Part shown: positions 1-8,859 of the stretch, piece by piece | How the letters are laid out: every line of letters begins with the position of its first letter | Position numbering within the stretch: position 1 is the stretch's first letter | Source of the DNA: Ruegeria arenilitoris | GTDB taxonomy: Bacteria > Pseudomonadota > Alphaproteobacteria > Rhodobacterales > Rhodobacteraceae | DNA: 64,000 nt | Assembly (NCBI RefSeq): GCF_013032855.1 | Contig: NZ_WQDA01000004.1 | Location: 62,001 to 126,000 of the forward strand | Reading direction: 5' to 3' | The notes under the pieces: model-generated | What the model saw: the letters and a program-made list of their open reading frames with translations, nothing else | The model's database searches: none | What the model was told of the DNA's origin: nothing | Translations under genes and position numbers: made by a program

Positions 1-447
1 TTCCTGCCCTATTGGGAAGCTGTGACCAAAGAACCCAAGCAGACCTTCATCGGTGGCGCGGCCCTGTTCGCGATGGCTGGCAAGAGCGACGAGGAAAACA
101 AGGCCACCGCGGCATTCTTCGAGTTCCTGACCAAGCCCGAAACCCAGTACATGTGGCACCGCGAGACCGGCTATGTTCCGATCACCACCGCCGCCTATGA
201 AATGGCGAAGGGCGATGGTCACTATGACCGCGCTCCGGCGGCCGAGGTCGGCATCAAACAGCTGTCGCTGCCTGCTGGTGAAAACACCAAGGGCTATCGC
301 ATGGGCTTCTACGTCCAGATCCGCGACGTGATGAACCGCGAATATGGCCGCATCCTGACCGGTGAAACCTCGGTCGAGGACGCCTTCAAGGCGATCGAGG
401 ACGAAGCCAACGGTCTGCTCGAGCGTTTCGCAAAGACCCAGAGCTGA
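1..447 (+). CDS. ugpB: sn-glycerol-3-phosphate ABC transporter substrate-binding protein, C-terminal part
   Basis: The window opens inside this gene; the frame runs from base 1 to a TGA at 445-447 and gives the last 148 residues. Signal peptide and N-lobe lie outside. The visible C-lobe has the family segment KPETQYMWHRETGYVP, seen in UgpB-type solute-binding proteins, which capture glycerol-3-phosphate or glycerophosphodiesters in the periplasm and deliver them to the UgpA/UgpE channel. The identification leans on the three downstream genes, which complete an UgpBAEC set in the usual order. A related sugar-binding protein cannot be excluded from this fragment alone. Confidence 0.85.
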   Translation, partial: FLPYWEAVTKEPKQTFIGGAALFAMAGKSDEENKATAAFFEFLTKPETQYMWHRETGYVPITTAAYEMAKGDGHYDRAPAAEVGIKQLSLPAGENTKGYRMGFYVQIRDVMNREYGRILTGETSVEDAFKAIEDEANGLLERFAKTQS

Positions 448-465
448 TCCCACTCGCCAAGAAAC

Positions 466-500
466 GGGCGGTCGCAGAAGTGCGACCGTCCTCCCTTTTT
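466..500 (+). terminator. ugpB-ugpA intercistronic hairpin with T-tract
   Basis: Stem GGGCGGTCGC (466-475) pairs with GCGACCGTCC (482-491) through ten pairs including one G-T, with a six-base loop, followed by CCC and five T (496-500). It lies between the ugpB stop and the ugpA ribosome site. Such a hairpin would end or stabilise most transcripts after ugpB, so the binding protein is made in excess over the permease. The structure is seen; the effect is inferred. Confidence 0.7.
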
Positions 501-510
501 CGGAGTTTTC

Positions 511-1392
511 ATGAAACGCGCTGGTTTTTCCACTCGCTGGCTGCCGGTTCTTCTGCTGTTGCCGCAGCTGTTGATCATCGCGGTCTTTTTCTACTGGCCT
601 GCCGCCCACGCGGTGCAGTCTTCGTTCTTCCTTCAGGATCCGTTCGGGTTTGGGTCTACCTTCGTCGGGCTGGACAACTACAGCGACCTTGCCGGGAATT
701 CCGAGTATCTCAGTATTGCCTGGTTCACGGTGATCTTCACCGTTCTGGTCACGTTCTTTTCGCTGTCGATCGCGTTGTTGCTGGCCGTGAAGGCCGACAA
801 TGTGCTGCGCGGCGCCAAGACCTATCGCACGCTGCTGATGTGGGTCTATGCCGTGGCGCCGCCGGTGGCGGGTTTCATCGGCCTGATCCTGTTCAACCAG
901 AGCTGGGGACCATTGACCGAACTGGCGCGTTCGATCGGGTGGGATTTCAAACTGGGCGTGAATTTCAATGACACCGCCACGGCGATGGTTATCGTTTCGG
1001 TCTGGAAACAGGTTCCGGTGAATTTCATCTTCTTTCTGTCTGGCCTGCAATCGATCCCGCGATCGGTGCGCGAGGCGGCTTTGATCGACAACCGCTCATC
1101 CACGGGCCGGTTCTGGGACGTGACTTTTCCCCTGCTGGCGCCGACCGGGTTTTTCCTGCTGATCATCAATATCACCTACGCATTGTTTGATACTTTCGGT
1201 GTGATCGACACGATGGTGAAGGGTGAGCCGGGCAACAACCCGATGACGTTGGTCTACAAGGTCTATGTGGACGGCTTCCGCGGCAACGACCTGGGTGGCA
1301 GCTCGGCGCAGTCGGTCGTTCTGATGGTGCTGGTTCTGGCCCTGACGGTGTTCCAGTTCCGGCTGGTCGAACGCCGCATCCACTACACGTAA
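511..1392 (+). CDS. ugpA: sn-glycerol-3-phosphate ABC transporter permease UgpA
   Basis: Inner-membrane permease of 293 residues with about six hydrophobic segments, the first at residues 9-30. The cytoplasmic EAA loop, which docks on the ATPase, appears near residues 188-200 as EAALIDNRSS; the usual DGA is replaced by DNR, a small departure from the family. UgpA pairs with UgpE to form the channel for glycerol-3-phosphate. The ATG at 511 has CGGAG five bases upstream. Next gene ugpE starts 12 bases after the stop, so the two are co-transcribed. Confidence 0.9.
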   Translation: MKRAGFSTRWLPVLLLLPQLLIIAVFFYWPAAHAVQSSFFLQDPFGFGSTFVGLDNYSDLAGNSEYLSIAWFTVIFTVLVTFFSLSIALLLAVKADNVLRGAKTYRTLLMWVYAVAPPVAGFIGLILFNQSWGPLTELARSIGWDFKLGVNFNDTATAMVIVSVWKQVPVNFIFFLSGLQSIPRSVREAALIDNRSSTGRFWDVTFPLLAPTGFFLLIINITYALFDTFGVIDTMVKGEPGNNPMTLVYKVYVDGFRGNDLGGSSAQSVVLMVLVLALTVFQFRLVERRIHYT

Positions 1393-1404
1393 GGAGGGCA
1401 GACA

Positions 1405-2313
1405 ATGACCGAAGCACATACCCCTGCGATGGCGTCCGCCACTTCACCCACCCAAACGCGAAAGCGCGGCATCCGACTGTCCACGATCCTGGATCACACG
1501 ATCCTGATCGTCGGATCGTTGTTCATGATGCTGCCGCTGCTGATGATCTTCCAGATGACGACCGTTCCGGATGTCGAGGTGATCAAGACCGGACCCAGCC
1601 TGACGATCGGGGACGAACTTGGCCCCAACTTCCAGAAGGCAATGTTCGAGGCCTCGGGCTTTTCCGGCCAGAACACGGGCATGAACATGCTCAAGAACTC
1701 GTTCATCCTGGGCATCGGTTTTGCCCTCGGAAAGATCATCATCGGCATGATGGCGGCCTATGCGATCGTCTATTTCCGGCTGCGCTTTGCCACGCTGGCT
1801 TTCTGGGTGATCTTCACCACGTTGTTGCTGCCGCTCGAGGTGCGCATTCTGCCCTCGTACGAAGTGGTGCAGAAACTGGGGATGCTGAACACCTATCAGG
1901 GCCTCATCATCCCGCTGATCGCCTCGGCCACCGCCACGTTCTTCTTCCGGCAGTTCTTCCGCTCGGTTCCCGAAGAGCTGGTCGAGGCCGCGCGGATCGA
2001 CGGCGCCGGCCCAGTGAAATTCTTCATCGACATCCTGGTGCCGCTGTCGCGTACGATGATTGCGGCGATGTTCATCATCATGTTCGTGTTCGGGTGGAAC
2101 CAGTATCTGTGGCCCACCATGATCACCACCGAAGAGGACATGTTCACCCTGGTGCGCGGGATCAAGCAGATCACTCAGGTGCTGGAGGGCAACCGCATTC
2201 CCGAATACGGCCGGGCCAACCTGCTGGCGATCATCGCCATCATCCCCCCGGTCATGGTCGTCATCTTTTTCCAAAGCTGGTTCGTCAAGGGCCTGACGGA
2301 ATCCGACAAGTAA
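1405..2313 (+). CDS. ugpE: sn-glycerol-3-phosphate ABC transporter permease UgpE
   Basis: Second channel subunit, 302 residues, about six membrane segments, with a canonical EAA loop ([14 protein letters not shown]) near residues 193-206 that contacts UgpC. The N-terminus carries about 30 polar residues before the first membrane helix. AAGGAGG stands just upstream of the ATG at 1405. It sits 12 bases after ugpA and 10 bases before ugpC, which fixes it inside the ugp operon. The family member could also serve related glycerophosphodiester substrates; the sequence does not decide this. Confidence 0.9.
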   Translation: MTEAHTPAMASATSPTQTRKRGIRLSTILDHTILIVGSLFMMLPLLMIFQMTTVPDVEVIKTGPSLTIGDELGPNFQKAMFEASGFSGQNTGMNMLKNSFILGIGFALGKIIIGMMAAYAIVYFRLRFATLAFWVIFTTLLLPLEVRILPSYEVVQKLGMLNTYQGLIIPLIASATATFFFRQFFRSVPEELVEAARIDGAGPVKFFIDILVPLSRTMIAAMFIIMFVFGWNQYLWPTMITTEEDMFTLVRGIKQITQVLEGNRIPEYGRANLLAIIAIIPPVMVVIFFQSWFVKGLTESDK

Positions 2314-2323
2314 GGCAGAATCA

Positions 2324-3364
2324 ATGGCTCAGGTATCCCTGAAGAACATCCGAAAAATCTATCCCAACGGCGCCGAGGCGCTGACCCCGTCCAGTTTCGA
2401 CATCGGTGATGGCGAATTCGTGGTTCTTGTCGGCCCGTCGGGCTGCGGCAAGTCCACACTGCTGCGCATGGTGGCCGGCCTGGAAGAAATCACCGAAGGC
2501 GAACTGACGATCAATGGCCGCGTCATGAATGACGTCGATCCGGCCGATCGCGACATCGCCATGGTGTTCCAGAACTATGCGCTGTACCCGCATATGACCG
2601 TGCGCAAGAACATCGCCTATGGTCTGAAAAATCGAAAGACGCCCAAGGACGAAATCGAGCGCAAGGTGGCCGAAGCCGCTTCGATGCTGAACCTGAACGA
2701 GTTTCTGGATCGCAAGCCCTCGCAACTCTCGGGCGGTCAACGCCAGCGGGTTGCCATGGGGCGGGCCATCGTGCGTGATCCGGCGCTGTTCCTGTTTGAC
2801 GAGCCGCTGTCGAACCTGGACGCCAAGTTGCGCAACCAGATGCGGATCGAGATCAAGGCGCTGCAGCGGCGTCTGGGCGTCACCTCGATCTACGTCACCC
2901 ATGACCAGGTCGAGGCGATGACCATGGCCGACCGCATCATCGTGATGAACGCGGGCCGGATCGAACAGATCGGCACCCCGTCCGAGATCTATCACCGCCC
3001 GGCCTCGACCTTCGTGGCCAGCTTCATGGGCGCTCCGCCGATGAACCTGATCGGCGCGCGTCTGGAGGGCGGCCGCGTGATGATCAACGGCGACACAGTG
3101 CTTGCCACGGCCGAAGGGTCTGGCGCGGTGACTGTAGGTGTGCGGCCCGAAGATGTACTGATCGGGGCTGAGGGTTCGATCGCCTTTCACGTCGACATCA
3201 TCGAAGAGCTTGGCGCGCACCGCCTGTTGCACGGGCGTCTGGCGGATCAGGAGTTTACGATCCACGTGGGCAAGGATGTCGAAGCCGCGCCCGGAGAAAC
3301 GCGGATCTCACTCAAGCCCGACGCGATCAGCCTGTTCCACCCGGAAACCGGAAAAGCCCTGTGA
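2324..3364 (+). CDS. ugpC: sn-glycerol-3-phosphate ABC transporter ATP-binding protein UgpC
   Basis: Cytoplasmic ATPase of the importer, 346 residues, the usual length for UgpC/MalK-type subunits. Walker [10 protein letters not shown] at residues 37-45, Q-loop [10 protein letters not shown] near 81-90, signature LSGGQ at 135-139, Walker B ending in D159-E160 ([12 protein letters not shown]), H-loop in [10 protein letters not shown]. The region after about residue 240 is a TOBE-type regulatory domain. The stop overlaps the GTG start of the next gene by four bases (GTGA), which indicates translational coupling. Confidence 0.92.
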   Translation: MAQVSLKNIRKIYPNGAEALTPSSFDIGDGEFVVLVGPSGCGKSTLLRMVAGLEEITEGELTINGRVMNDVDPADRDIAMVFQNYALYPHMTVRKNIAYGLKNRKTPKDEIERKVAEAASMLNLNEFLDRKPSQLSGGQRQRVAMGRAIVRDPALFLFDEPLSNLDAKLRNQMRIEIKALQRRLGVTSIYVTHDQVEAMTMADRIIVMNAGRIEQIGTPSEIYHRPASTFVASFMGAPPMNLIGARLEGGRVMINGDTVLATAEGSGAVTVGVRPEDVLIGAEGSIAFHVDIIEELGAHRLLHGRLADQEFTIHVGKDVEAAPGETRISLKPDAISLFHPETGKAL

Positions 3365-4374
3365 TCACGAACATCGTGTCGTCTTTGCCGCCGGTCTCGG
3401 ATGATGTCCGAGACCGCATATTGGCAGCGCCGCGAACGGCCGAGGCGCACCGCGCCCTGATGGCGCAGACACCGGCGATGAACGCGGTGCAACTGGGCGG
3501 AAACGCAACCCGGGACGTTCTGGGTGCACGTTTCTCGGCTGCGGCTTGGAATGTGGAACGTTGCCTGTTCCCCGAAGAAAGCGCAGCCCACCTGGCGGCT
3601 GTGACCCCGGACATCGTTCTGCTGTCCGAGGTGGACCACGGTATGTCCCGTACCGGTCAACGTCACACGACGGCAGAAATGGCCGACAAGCTGGGTATGG
3701 CCTACGCCTTTGGAGTTGAGTTCCACGAACTGGATCTGGGCGGTCCGACCGAGCGCGCTTTTTGCAAGGATGATTTCAACACCCTCGGGTGGCATGGGAA
3801 CGCGATTCTGTCCTCGGTTCCGTTCAAACGCGTGGCCATGATCCGTCTTGACGACCATGGCCACTGGTTTGCGGCCGAGTCCGGGGCGTCGGACCCGCAA
3901 CAGCCGCGGCTGGGTGGCCGAATGGCGATTGCTGCGGAAGTCGCGACCGAGAATGGGCCTGTATGCGTGGTTTCCACCCATCTGGAAAGCAACGCCGCGG
4001 CCGCGCATCGGCATGCGCAGTTTCAGCTTCTGCTGGATGCGCTCGATGAGTTTGCGCCCGGGATGCCGGTGCTGATCGGTGGCGATCTGAATACCGGCAA
4101 CCACCTGCCACCGGATTTCGACTGGCGCCGGGAAACCTTGTTTGCTCTGGCCGAGCAGCGCGGCTTTTCCTGGGAGTTCACGACCGAAGGCCACACCACC
4201 CGGCCCAGCCTGATCACGCCGCACCCGGACCGGGTGATGAAGCTGGACTGGTTCGCCGGCAAGGGGCTGATCTGCCGCGACCGGGGTCTGCTGTCGTCGC
4301 TGACCGCCGACGCCAAGCCGCTCTCGGATCATGACTGCGTCTGGTGCGCGGTTGAGGTGCCTGACGCCGGGTGA
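3361..4374 (+). CDS. Endonuclease/exonuclease/phosphatase-fold phosphodiesterase in the ugp operon
   Basis: A 337-residue protein of the EEP fold, a family of Mg-dependent phosphodiester hydrolases that includes nucleases and lipid or sugar phosphatases. Motifs in order: AAWNVER (strand 1 Asn), LLSEVDHGM (metal-binding Glu), [16 protein letters not shown] (catalytic His), LIGGDLNTG (Asp/Asn pair) and a C-terminal LSDHD (Asp-His). No signal peptide, so it should act in the cytoplasm. The GTG start overlaps the ugpC stop, so it belongs to the ugp operon, where a UgpQ glycerophosphodiesterase is often found instead. A role in cleaving imported glycerophosphodiesters is an inference. Confidence 0.82.
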   Translation: MITNIVSSLPPVSDDVRDRILAAPRTAEAHRALMAQTPAMNAVQLGGNATRDVLGARFSAAAWNVERCLFPEESAAHLAAVTPDIVLLSEVDHGMSRTGQRHTTAEMADKLGMAYAFGVEFHELDLGGPTERAFCKDDFNTLGWHGNAILSSVPFKRVAMIRLDDHGHWFAAESGASDPQQPRLGGRMAIAAEVATENGPVCVVSTHLESNAAAAHRHAQFQLLLDALDEFAPGMPVLIGGDLNTGNHLPPDFDWRRETLFALAEQRGFSWEFTTEGHTTRPSLITPHPDRVMKLDWFAGKGLICRDRGLLSSLTADAKPLSDHDCVWCAVEVPDAG

Positions 4375-4411
4375 CTCCGGCCTGTCCGCGATATTTGGTC
4401 ACGTGGCCCAA

Positions 4412-4439
4412 CGTCCCGATGAATTTCGGGGCGTTTTTT
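4412..4439 (+). terminator. Rho-independent terminator after the ugp operon
   Basis: Stem CGTCCCGA (4412-4419) pairs with TCGGGGCG (4426-4433), eight pairs with one T-G, loop of six bases, then six T (4434-4439). It follows the last ugp-operon gene by 37 bases and precedes nadA, so it separates the two operons. Confidence 0.8.
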
Positions 4440-4517
4440 CGCGGTTCGACTGTGGAAAACGGTTTGGAAACCCCATAAGAACGAGGCCACCTATTCAACA
4501 GGCGGAAAACCAGTCCA

Positions 4518-5570
4518 GTGTTTGACCTCCCCGCGCAGCGCGCGCATCTTGCCGAGAAATTCGATCTGACCCCGTCGCCCGAGCTGGCCGCCAGCATGAG
4601 CGACATCTACGCCCGCATGTCGCGAGTCGTCACGCCAGCGGATTGGGCGATCTACGCGCCCTATGTCAAGGCGATCAACGATCTGAAAGCCGAACGCAAC
4701 GCGGTGATCCTGGGCCACAACTACATGACGCCCGAAATCTATCACGGCATTTCGGACTTCGTCGGCGACAGCCTGCAGCTGGCCATCAAGGCGACCGAGG
4801 TCGAGGCCGACGTGATCGTGCAATGCGGTGTGCATTTCATGGCCGAGACCTCGAAGATCCTCAGCCCCGAAAAGACGGTTCTGATGCCAGACATGGAGGC
4901 CGGCTGTTCGCTGGCCGAGTCGATCACCGCCGAAGGCATTGCCGAGATGCGCCGCCGCTATCCCGGCGCGCCGGTCGTGACCTATGTGAACACCACGGCC
5001 GAGGTGAAGGCGGCATCCGACATCTGCTGCACCTCGTCCAACGCGGCGCAGATCGTGGCGGCGATGGACAGCGGCACGGTCATCATGACCCCCGACCAGT
5101 ACCTGGCGCAGAACGTGGCCCGCGACGTGCCGCAGAAGAACGTGGTCTGGTGGGAAGGCTCGTGCATCGTGCACGAACAGTATACGGCGCAGGACCTGCG
5201 CGAGTTCCGCGAATGGAACCCGGGCACCCGCCTGATCGCGCATCCCGAATGCCCGCCCGACGTGGTGGCCGAGGCCGATTTCTCCGGGTCTACCAGCGGC
5301 ATCATCAAATACGTCACCGACGAACAGCCCGAAAAGGCGATGCTGATCACCGAGTGTTCGATGGCGTCGAACATCGCCGACGCGCTGCCGCAGGTCGATT
5401 TCGTCGGCCCCTGCAACATGTGCCCCTACATGAAGAAGATCACGCTGGAAAAGGTGCTGTATGCGCTGGACACCATGACCGGTCAGGTCGAGGTTGACCC
5501 CGACGTGGCGGAAAAAGCGCGCCTTTCGGTTCAGCGGATGATCGACCTGTCGCGCAAGCTGGGAATTTGA
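4518..5570 (+). CDS. nadA: Quinolinate synthase NadA
   Basis: Condenses iminoaspartate with dihydroxyacetone phosphate to quinolinate, the second step of de novo NAD synthesis, using a [4Fe-4S] cluster. 350 residues, the long form of NadA. Conserved segments: LGHNYMTPEIYH near residue 60, cysteine in VIVQCGVHFMAE, MPDMEAGCSLA, the HPECPPDV segment and GPCNMCPYMKKI near the C-terminus; these supply the cluster cysteines. The start is taken as GTG at 4518; no closer ATG keeps the N-terminal helix. It heads the nadABC operon; nadB begins at or within a few bases of its stop. Confidence 0.95.
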   Translation: MFDLPAQRAHLAEKFDLTPSPELAASMSDIYARMSRVVTPADWAIYAPYVKAINDLKAERNAVILGHNYMTPEIYHGISDFVGDSLQLAIKATEVEADVIVQCGVHFMAETSKILSPEKTVLMPDMEAGCSLAESITAEGIAEMRRRYPGAPVVTYVNTTAEVKAASDICCTSSNAAQIVAAMDSGTVIMTPDQYLAQNVARDVPQKNVVWWEGSCIVHEQYTAQDLREFREWNPGTRLIAHPECPPDVVAEADFSGSTSGIIKYVTDEQPEKAMLITECSMASNIADALPQVDFVGPCNMCPYMKKITLEKVLYALDTMTGQVEVDPDVAEKARLSVQRMIDLSRKLGI

Positions 5571-5578
5571 TCGGGGCG

Positions 5579-7171
5579 ATGCAGACGGTCTCGACCCCTC
5601 GGGTGGTCATCATCGGCGGCGGGCTGGCCGCGGTCTATACCGCGCTCAAGCTCGACCCGCACCCGGTGGTGATGATCTCGCCCGAGCCGCTGGGCTCGGG
5701 TGCCAGTTCGGCCTGGGCGCAGGGCGGGGTGGCGGCGGCGATGGACCCGTCCGACAGCCCCGAAGCCCATGCCCGCGACACGATGCGCGCCGGCGCAGGA
5801 TCGGTCCTGCAGGAGGTGGCCGAGTTCGTCACCCGCGCGGCGCGGGATCACATTCTGGACCTTTCCGATCTGGGCACCGGGTTCGACCGGGACGCCGATG
5901 GCGGGTTCATCCAATCGCAGGAGGCTGCGCATTCGGTGGCCCGCGTGGTGCGTGTCAAAGGCGACCAGGCCGGTGCCGAGATCATGCGCGCCCTGATCGC
6001 CGAGCTTCGGCGGCGTGCTTCGGTCCAGGTGATCGAAGGGGCGCTGGCCGTGGGGCTGGAAAGCGACGGGGCCAAGGTCTCGGGCGTATATCTGGCGCCG
6101 ACAGATGCGCCGGGGGCCGAACCGGTGTTGCTGCGTGGGGCGGCACATGTACTGGCCACGGGCGGGTCGGCGGGGCTCTATGCTCGCACCACCAACCCGG
6201 CGCGCATCCGCGGGCAGGGGATCGGCATGGCCGCACGGGCCGGGGCCCGGATCGCCGATGCCGAGTTCATTCAGTTTCACCCCACCGCGATTGACGTGGG
6301 CGAAGACCCGATGCCTCTGGCCACCGAGGCTTTGCGTGGCGAGGGCGCCGTGTTGATCAACCGCCACGGCGAACGGTTCATGCAAGGTGTCCACCCCGAT
6401 GCCGAACTGGCCCCGCGTGATGTCGTGGCGCGCGCCGTCTATCTGGAAACCAAGGCCGACAACCGGCCCGCGCTGGATACGCGCGCAGCGATCGGCGCGG
6501 CGATCCGCAGTCAGTTTCCGGCGGTGACCGAGGCCTGCCTGCGCAACGGTGTCGACCCCGTAACTCAACCGATTCCGGTGGCGGCGGCGGCGCATTACCA
6601 CATGGGCGGCGTGGCCACCGACCTGAACGGCCGCAGTTCGCTGGCCGGGCTCTGGGCCTGTGGCGAAGCGGCCTCGACCGGGTTGCACGGGGCGAACCGG
6701 CTGGCCTCGAACGGTCTGCTTGAGGCGCTGGTCTTTGCCCGCGCCTGCGCCCGTGATATCGCCGGCACCCTGACGGTGGCCGACGCGCCCGAGGTGCGGC
6801 TGCGCCTGCCGTCCGGCGGCACCGACCCCGACCCCCAAGCCGTAGCCGAACTGCGCCAGGTCATGACTGATGGCGTGGGGGTGGTCCGCGACGCCGACGG
6901 GCTGCGCCGCGCCTTGGGCCGGATCGCCGAGTTGGAGTCGCTGCACGGCCAGTCGCACCTGTTCCGAAACATGACCGCAACCGCCACGCTGATCGCGGCA
7001 GCAGCGCTGATGCGCACCGAAAGCCGCGGCGCGCACTATCGGTCGGATTGTCCGGTTACGGCCGAAGGGCCGGGGCGGCGGTCTGATCTGACATTGGACG
7101 AGGCCGTGGCGCTGCGGTCGAAAATCTTCAAGGAAACCGCAAAATGCATCATGCCACTGTCCCCGACCTGA
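5579..7171 (+). CDS. nadB: L-aspartate oxidase NadB
   Basis: Flavoprotein that oxidises L-aspartate to iminoaspartate for NadA. About 530 residues. The N-terminal Rossmann FAD motif VVIIGGGLAAVYTA starts within the first ten residues; ASSAWAQGGVAAAMDP, the HPTAID segment and HMGGVATDLNGRSS with CGEAASTGLHGANRLASN are hallmark substrate- and flavin-site segments of the succinate dehydrogenase/aspartate oxidase family. I start at ATG 5579; a TTG at 5567 overlapping the nadA stop is an alternative adding four residues. The C-terminus overlaps nadC by 28 bases. Confidence 0.93.
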   Translation: MQTVSTPRVVIIGGGLAAVYTALKLDPHPVVMISPEPLGSGASSAWAQGGVAAAMDPSDSPEAHARDTMRAGAGSVLQEVAEFVTRAARDHILDLSDLGTGFDRDADGGFIQSQEAAHSVARVVRVKGDQAGAEIMRALIAELRRRASVQVIEGALAVGLESDGAKVSGVYLAPTDAPGAEPVLLRGAAHVLATGGSAGLYARTTNPARIRGQGIGMAARAGARIADAEFIQFHPTAIDVGEDPMPLATEALRGEGAVLINRHGERFMQGVHPDAELAPRDVVARAVYLETKADNRPALDTRAAIGAAIRSQFPAVTEACLRNGVDPVTQPIPVAAAAHYHMGGVATDLNGRSSLAGLWACGEAASTGLHGANRLASNGLLEALVFARACARDIAGTLTVADAPEVRLRLPSGGTDPDPQAVAELRQVMTDGVGVVRDADGLRRALGRIAELESLHGQSHLFRNMTATATLIAAAALMRTESRGAHYRSDCPVTAEGPGRRSDLTLDEAVALRSKIFKETAKCIMPLSPT

Positions 7172-7992
7172 TCCTCGAACCGATGGTCCGCGCCGCCCTG
7201 ACCGAGGATCTGGGCACCTGCGGCGACATCACTACCCGCACCGTGATCCCGGCGGACGTGACCTATGCCGCACGGCTGAACGCGCGCGAGGATGCGGTTG
7301 TGTCGGGCATGCAGGTTGCGGCCCTGGCGTTCCGGCTGGTGGACCCGACGTTGAAGATCACGCCGCTTGTGGCGGACGGGGACCGTTGCACCAAGGGCCA
7401 GACCCTCATGGAGATCGCCGGCAGCGCGGCCTCGATCCTGTCCGGCGAACGCGTGGCGCTGAACTTTGCCGGTCGTCTGACCGGGGTGGCGACCCTGACC
7501 GCCGGGCTGGTGGCGCAGACCGCCGGGACCAAGGGGCGCATTACCTGCACCCGCAAGACCACCCCGGGCCTGCGCATCGTCGAGAAACTGGCCGTGCTGC
7601 ATGGCGGCGGGTTCAATCACCGCCATTCGCTGTCGGATGCGATTCTGATCAAGGACAACCACATCGCCGCCGCCGGCGGGGTGCGCGCGGTGCTCGAGGC
7701 GGTCAAGGCGCGTGCGTCGCACATGATGAAGGTCGAGATCGAAGTGGACCGGCTGGACCAGTTGGCCGAGGTTCTGGAAATCGGCGGCGCCGATGTCGTG
7801 TTGCTGGACAACATGACGCCCGACATGCTGGCCGAGGCCGTGGCGATGGTGGACGGACGTCTTGTGACCGAGGCGTCAGGCAATGTCACCGTGGGGACGG
7901 TGGCCGAGATCGCGGCCACTGGGGTCGATTATATCTCGTCCGGGGCGCTGACCCATTCCTATCGGACAATCGATCTGGGTCTGGATTTCTGA
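7144..7992 (+). CDS. nadC: Nicotinate-nucleotide pyrophosphorylase (carboxylating) NadC
   Basis: Converts quinolinate and phosphoribosyl pyrophosphate to nicotinate mononucleotide, CO2 and pyrophosphate. 282 residues, normal family length. Landmarks: LTEDLGTCGDITT near residue 20, TCTRKTTPGLR (phosphate-binding), HRHSLSDAILIKDNH, KVEIEVD, DVVLLDNM and a C-terminal VDYISSGALTHS. The ATG at 7144 lies inside the 3' end of nadB (28-base overlap), so the three nad genes are translationally coupled. The stop is seven bases from the end of the convergent peptidase gene, with no room for an ordinary terminator. Confidence 0.95.
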   Translation: MHHATVPDLILEPMVRAALTEDLGTCGDITTRTVIPADVTYAARLNAREDAVVSGMQVAALAFRLVDPTLKITPLVADGDRCTKGQTLMEIAGSAASILSGERVALNFAGRLTGVATLTAGLVAQTAGTKGRITCTRKTTPGLRIVEKLAVLHGGGFNHRHSLSDAILIKDNHIAAAGGVRAVLEAVKARASHMMKVEIEVDRLDQLAEVLEIGGADVVLLDNMTPDMLAEAVAMVDGRLVTEASGNVTVGTVAEIAATGVDYISSGALTHSYRTIDLGLDF

Positions 7993-7999
7993 TCATAGA

Positions 8000-8818
8000 T
8001 CATGACGGTTTCGGCCATTTGATTGGATCCAGCCGGAAGTATTTGGACAGCTGCCCGTAGAATTCGGGCGCGGTATCCCTGAGGGCCTCGGGGCGTTCGA
8101 AGAACAGCTCGACCGTGACGGCAAAGAACTCTTCGTGTCCGGTGGCGCCATAGGGGTCGATCACCGTGCGCCGGCCTGTCTCGACCGCGTGCAGATGCGC
8201 GTCATACGCGGCCAGAAAAACACGTTCCCACTCGGCATAGCTTTGATCTCTGGCCAGAACTGGCACACCGTTGGTGCCGCCGGACAGATCATCCAACTGA
8301 TGCGCGAATTCATGAAACACGACGTTGTGTCCGTCATGATCGTTTGCCGCGCCCTGCCGGCTGTGCGCCCAGGACAGGATCACCGGCCCCCGGTCCCAGC
8401 TTTCGCCGGTACGGATGATCTCCTGTTCGGTCACGACATAGCCGCTGTGCCGCTGTTGGCGGGACTTGAAGGCATTGGGATAGATCAGGACCGTCGTCAG
8501 ATTGTCGTACCATTGGTCCGAGTTGACGACCAAAAGGCAAGCTTGTGCGGCGATCGACAGACGCATCTCGTCCGTGACCTCCAGCCCGTCGCAGCCGATG
8601 AAATCGACCTGATTCAGGAACAGGTTGATCTTGCCTTCCAAAGTGGCGCGCAACTTGGCAGGCAACCGCTCGAGGATCGGCACCATCGCATGGATGGTTC
8701 GCCGCTCCTCATCGCTCAGCGGTGTTAGCAGCAGCGCGGCCCTGGCCCTGGACTTCGACCAGAAATACCAGACCACCAGACCGGCGATTGCCGCAAAAAG
8801 GCTCAGAAACAGCACCAT
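8000..8818 (-). CDS. MtfA-like zinc peptidase (M90 family)
   Basis: A 272-residue protein with one N-terminal membrane segment (residues 2-20) and a zinc-peptidase domain with the M90 motif HEFAHQLD at residues 169-176, plus a downstream Glu in GHEEFFAVTVELFFERP that serves as the third ligand in the family. E. coli MtfA is a cytosolic peptidase linked to glucose phosphotransferase control through the repressor Mlc; the added membrane anchor here is common in proteobacterial homologues. It is last in a minus-strand run after the amidohydrolase and ends seven bases from nadC. Confidence 0.85.
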   Translation of the reverse strand: MVLFLSLFAAIAGLVVWYFWSKSRARAALLLTPLSDEERRTIHAMVPILERLPAKLRATLEGKINLFLNQVDFIGCDGLEVTDEMRLSIAAQACLLVVNSDQWYDNLTTVLIYPNAFKSRQQRHSGYVVTEQEIIRTGESWDRGPVILSWAHSRQGAANDHDGHNVVFHEFAHQLDDLSGGTNGVPVLARDQSYAEWERVFLAAYDAHLHAVETGRRTVIDPYGATGHEEFFAVTVELFFERPEALRDTAPEFYGQLSKYFRLDPIKWPKPS

Positions 8819-8859
8819 GTGGCGACGGTATCTCTATTGCCCCACCTCGGAAAGCCGAT

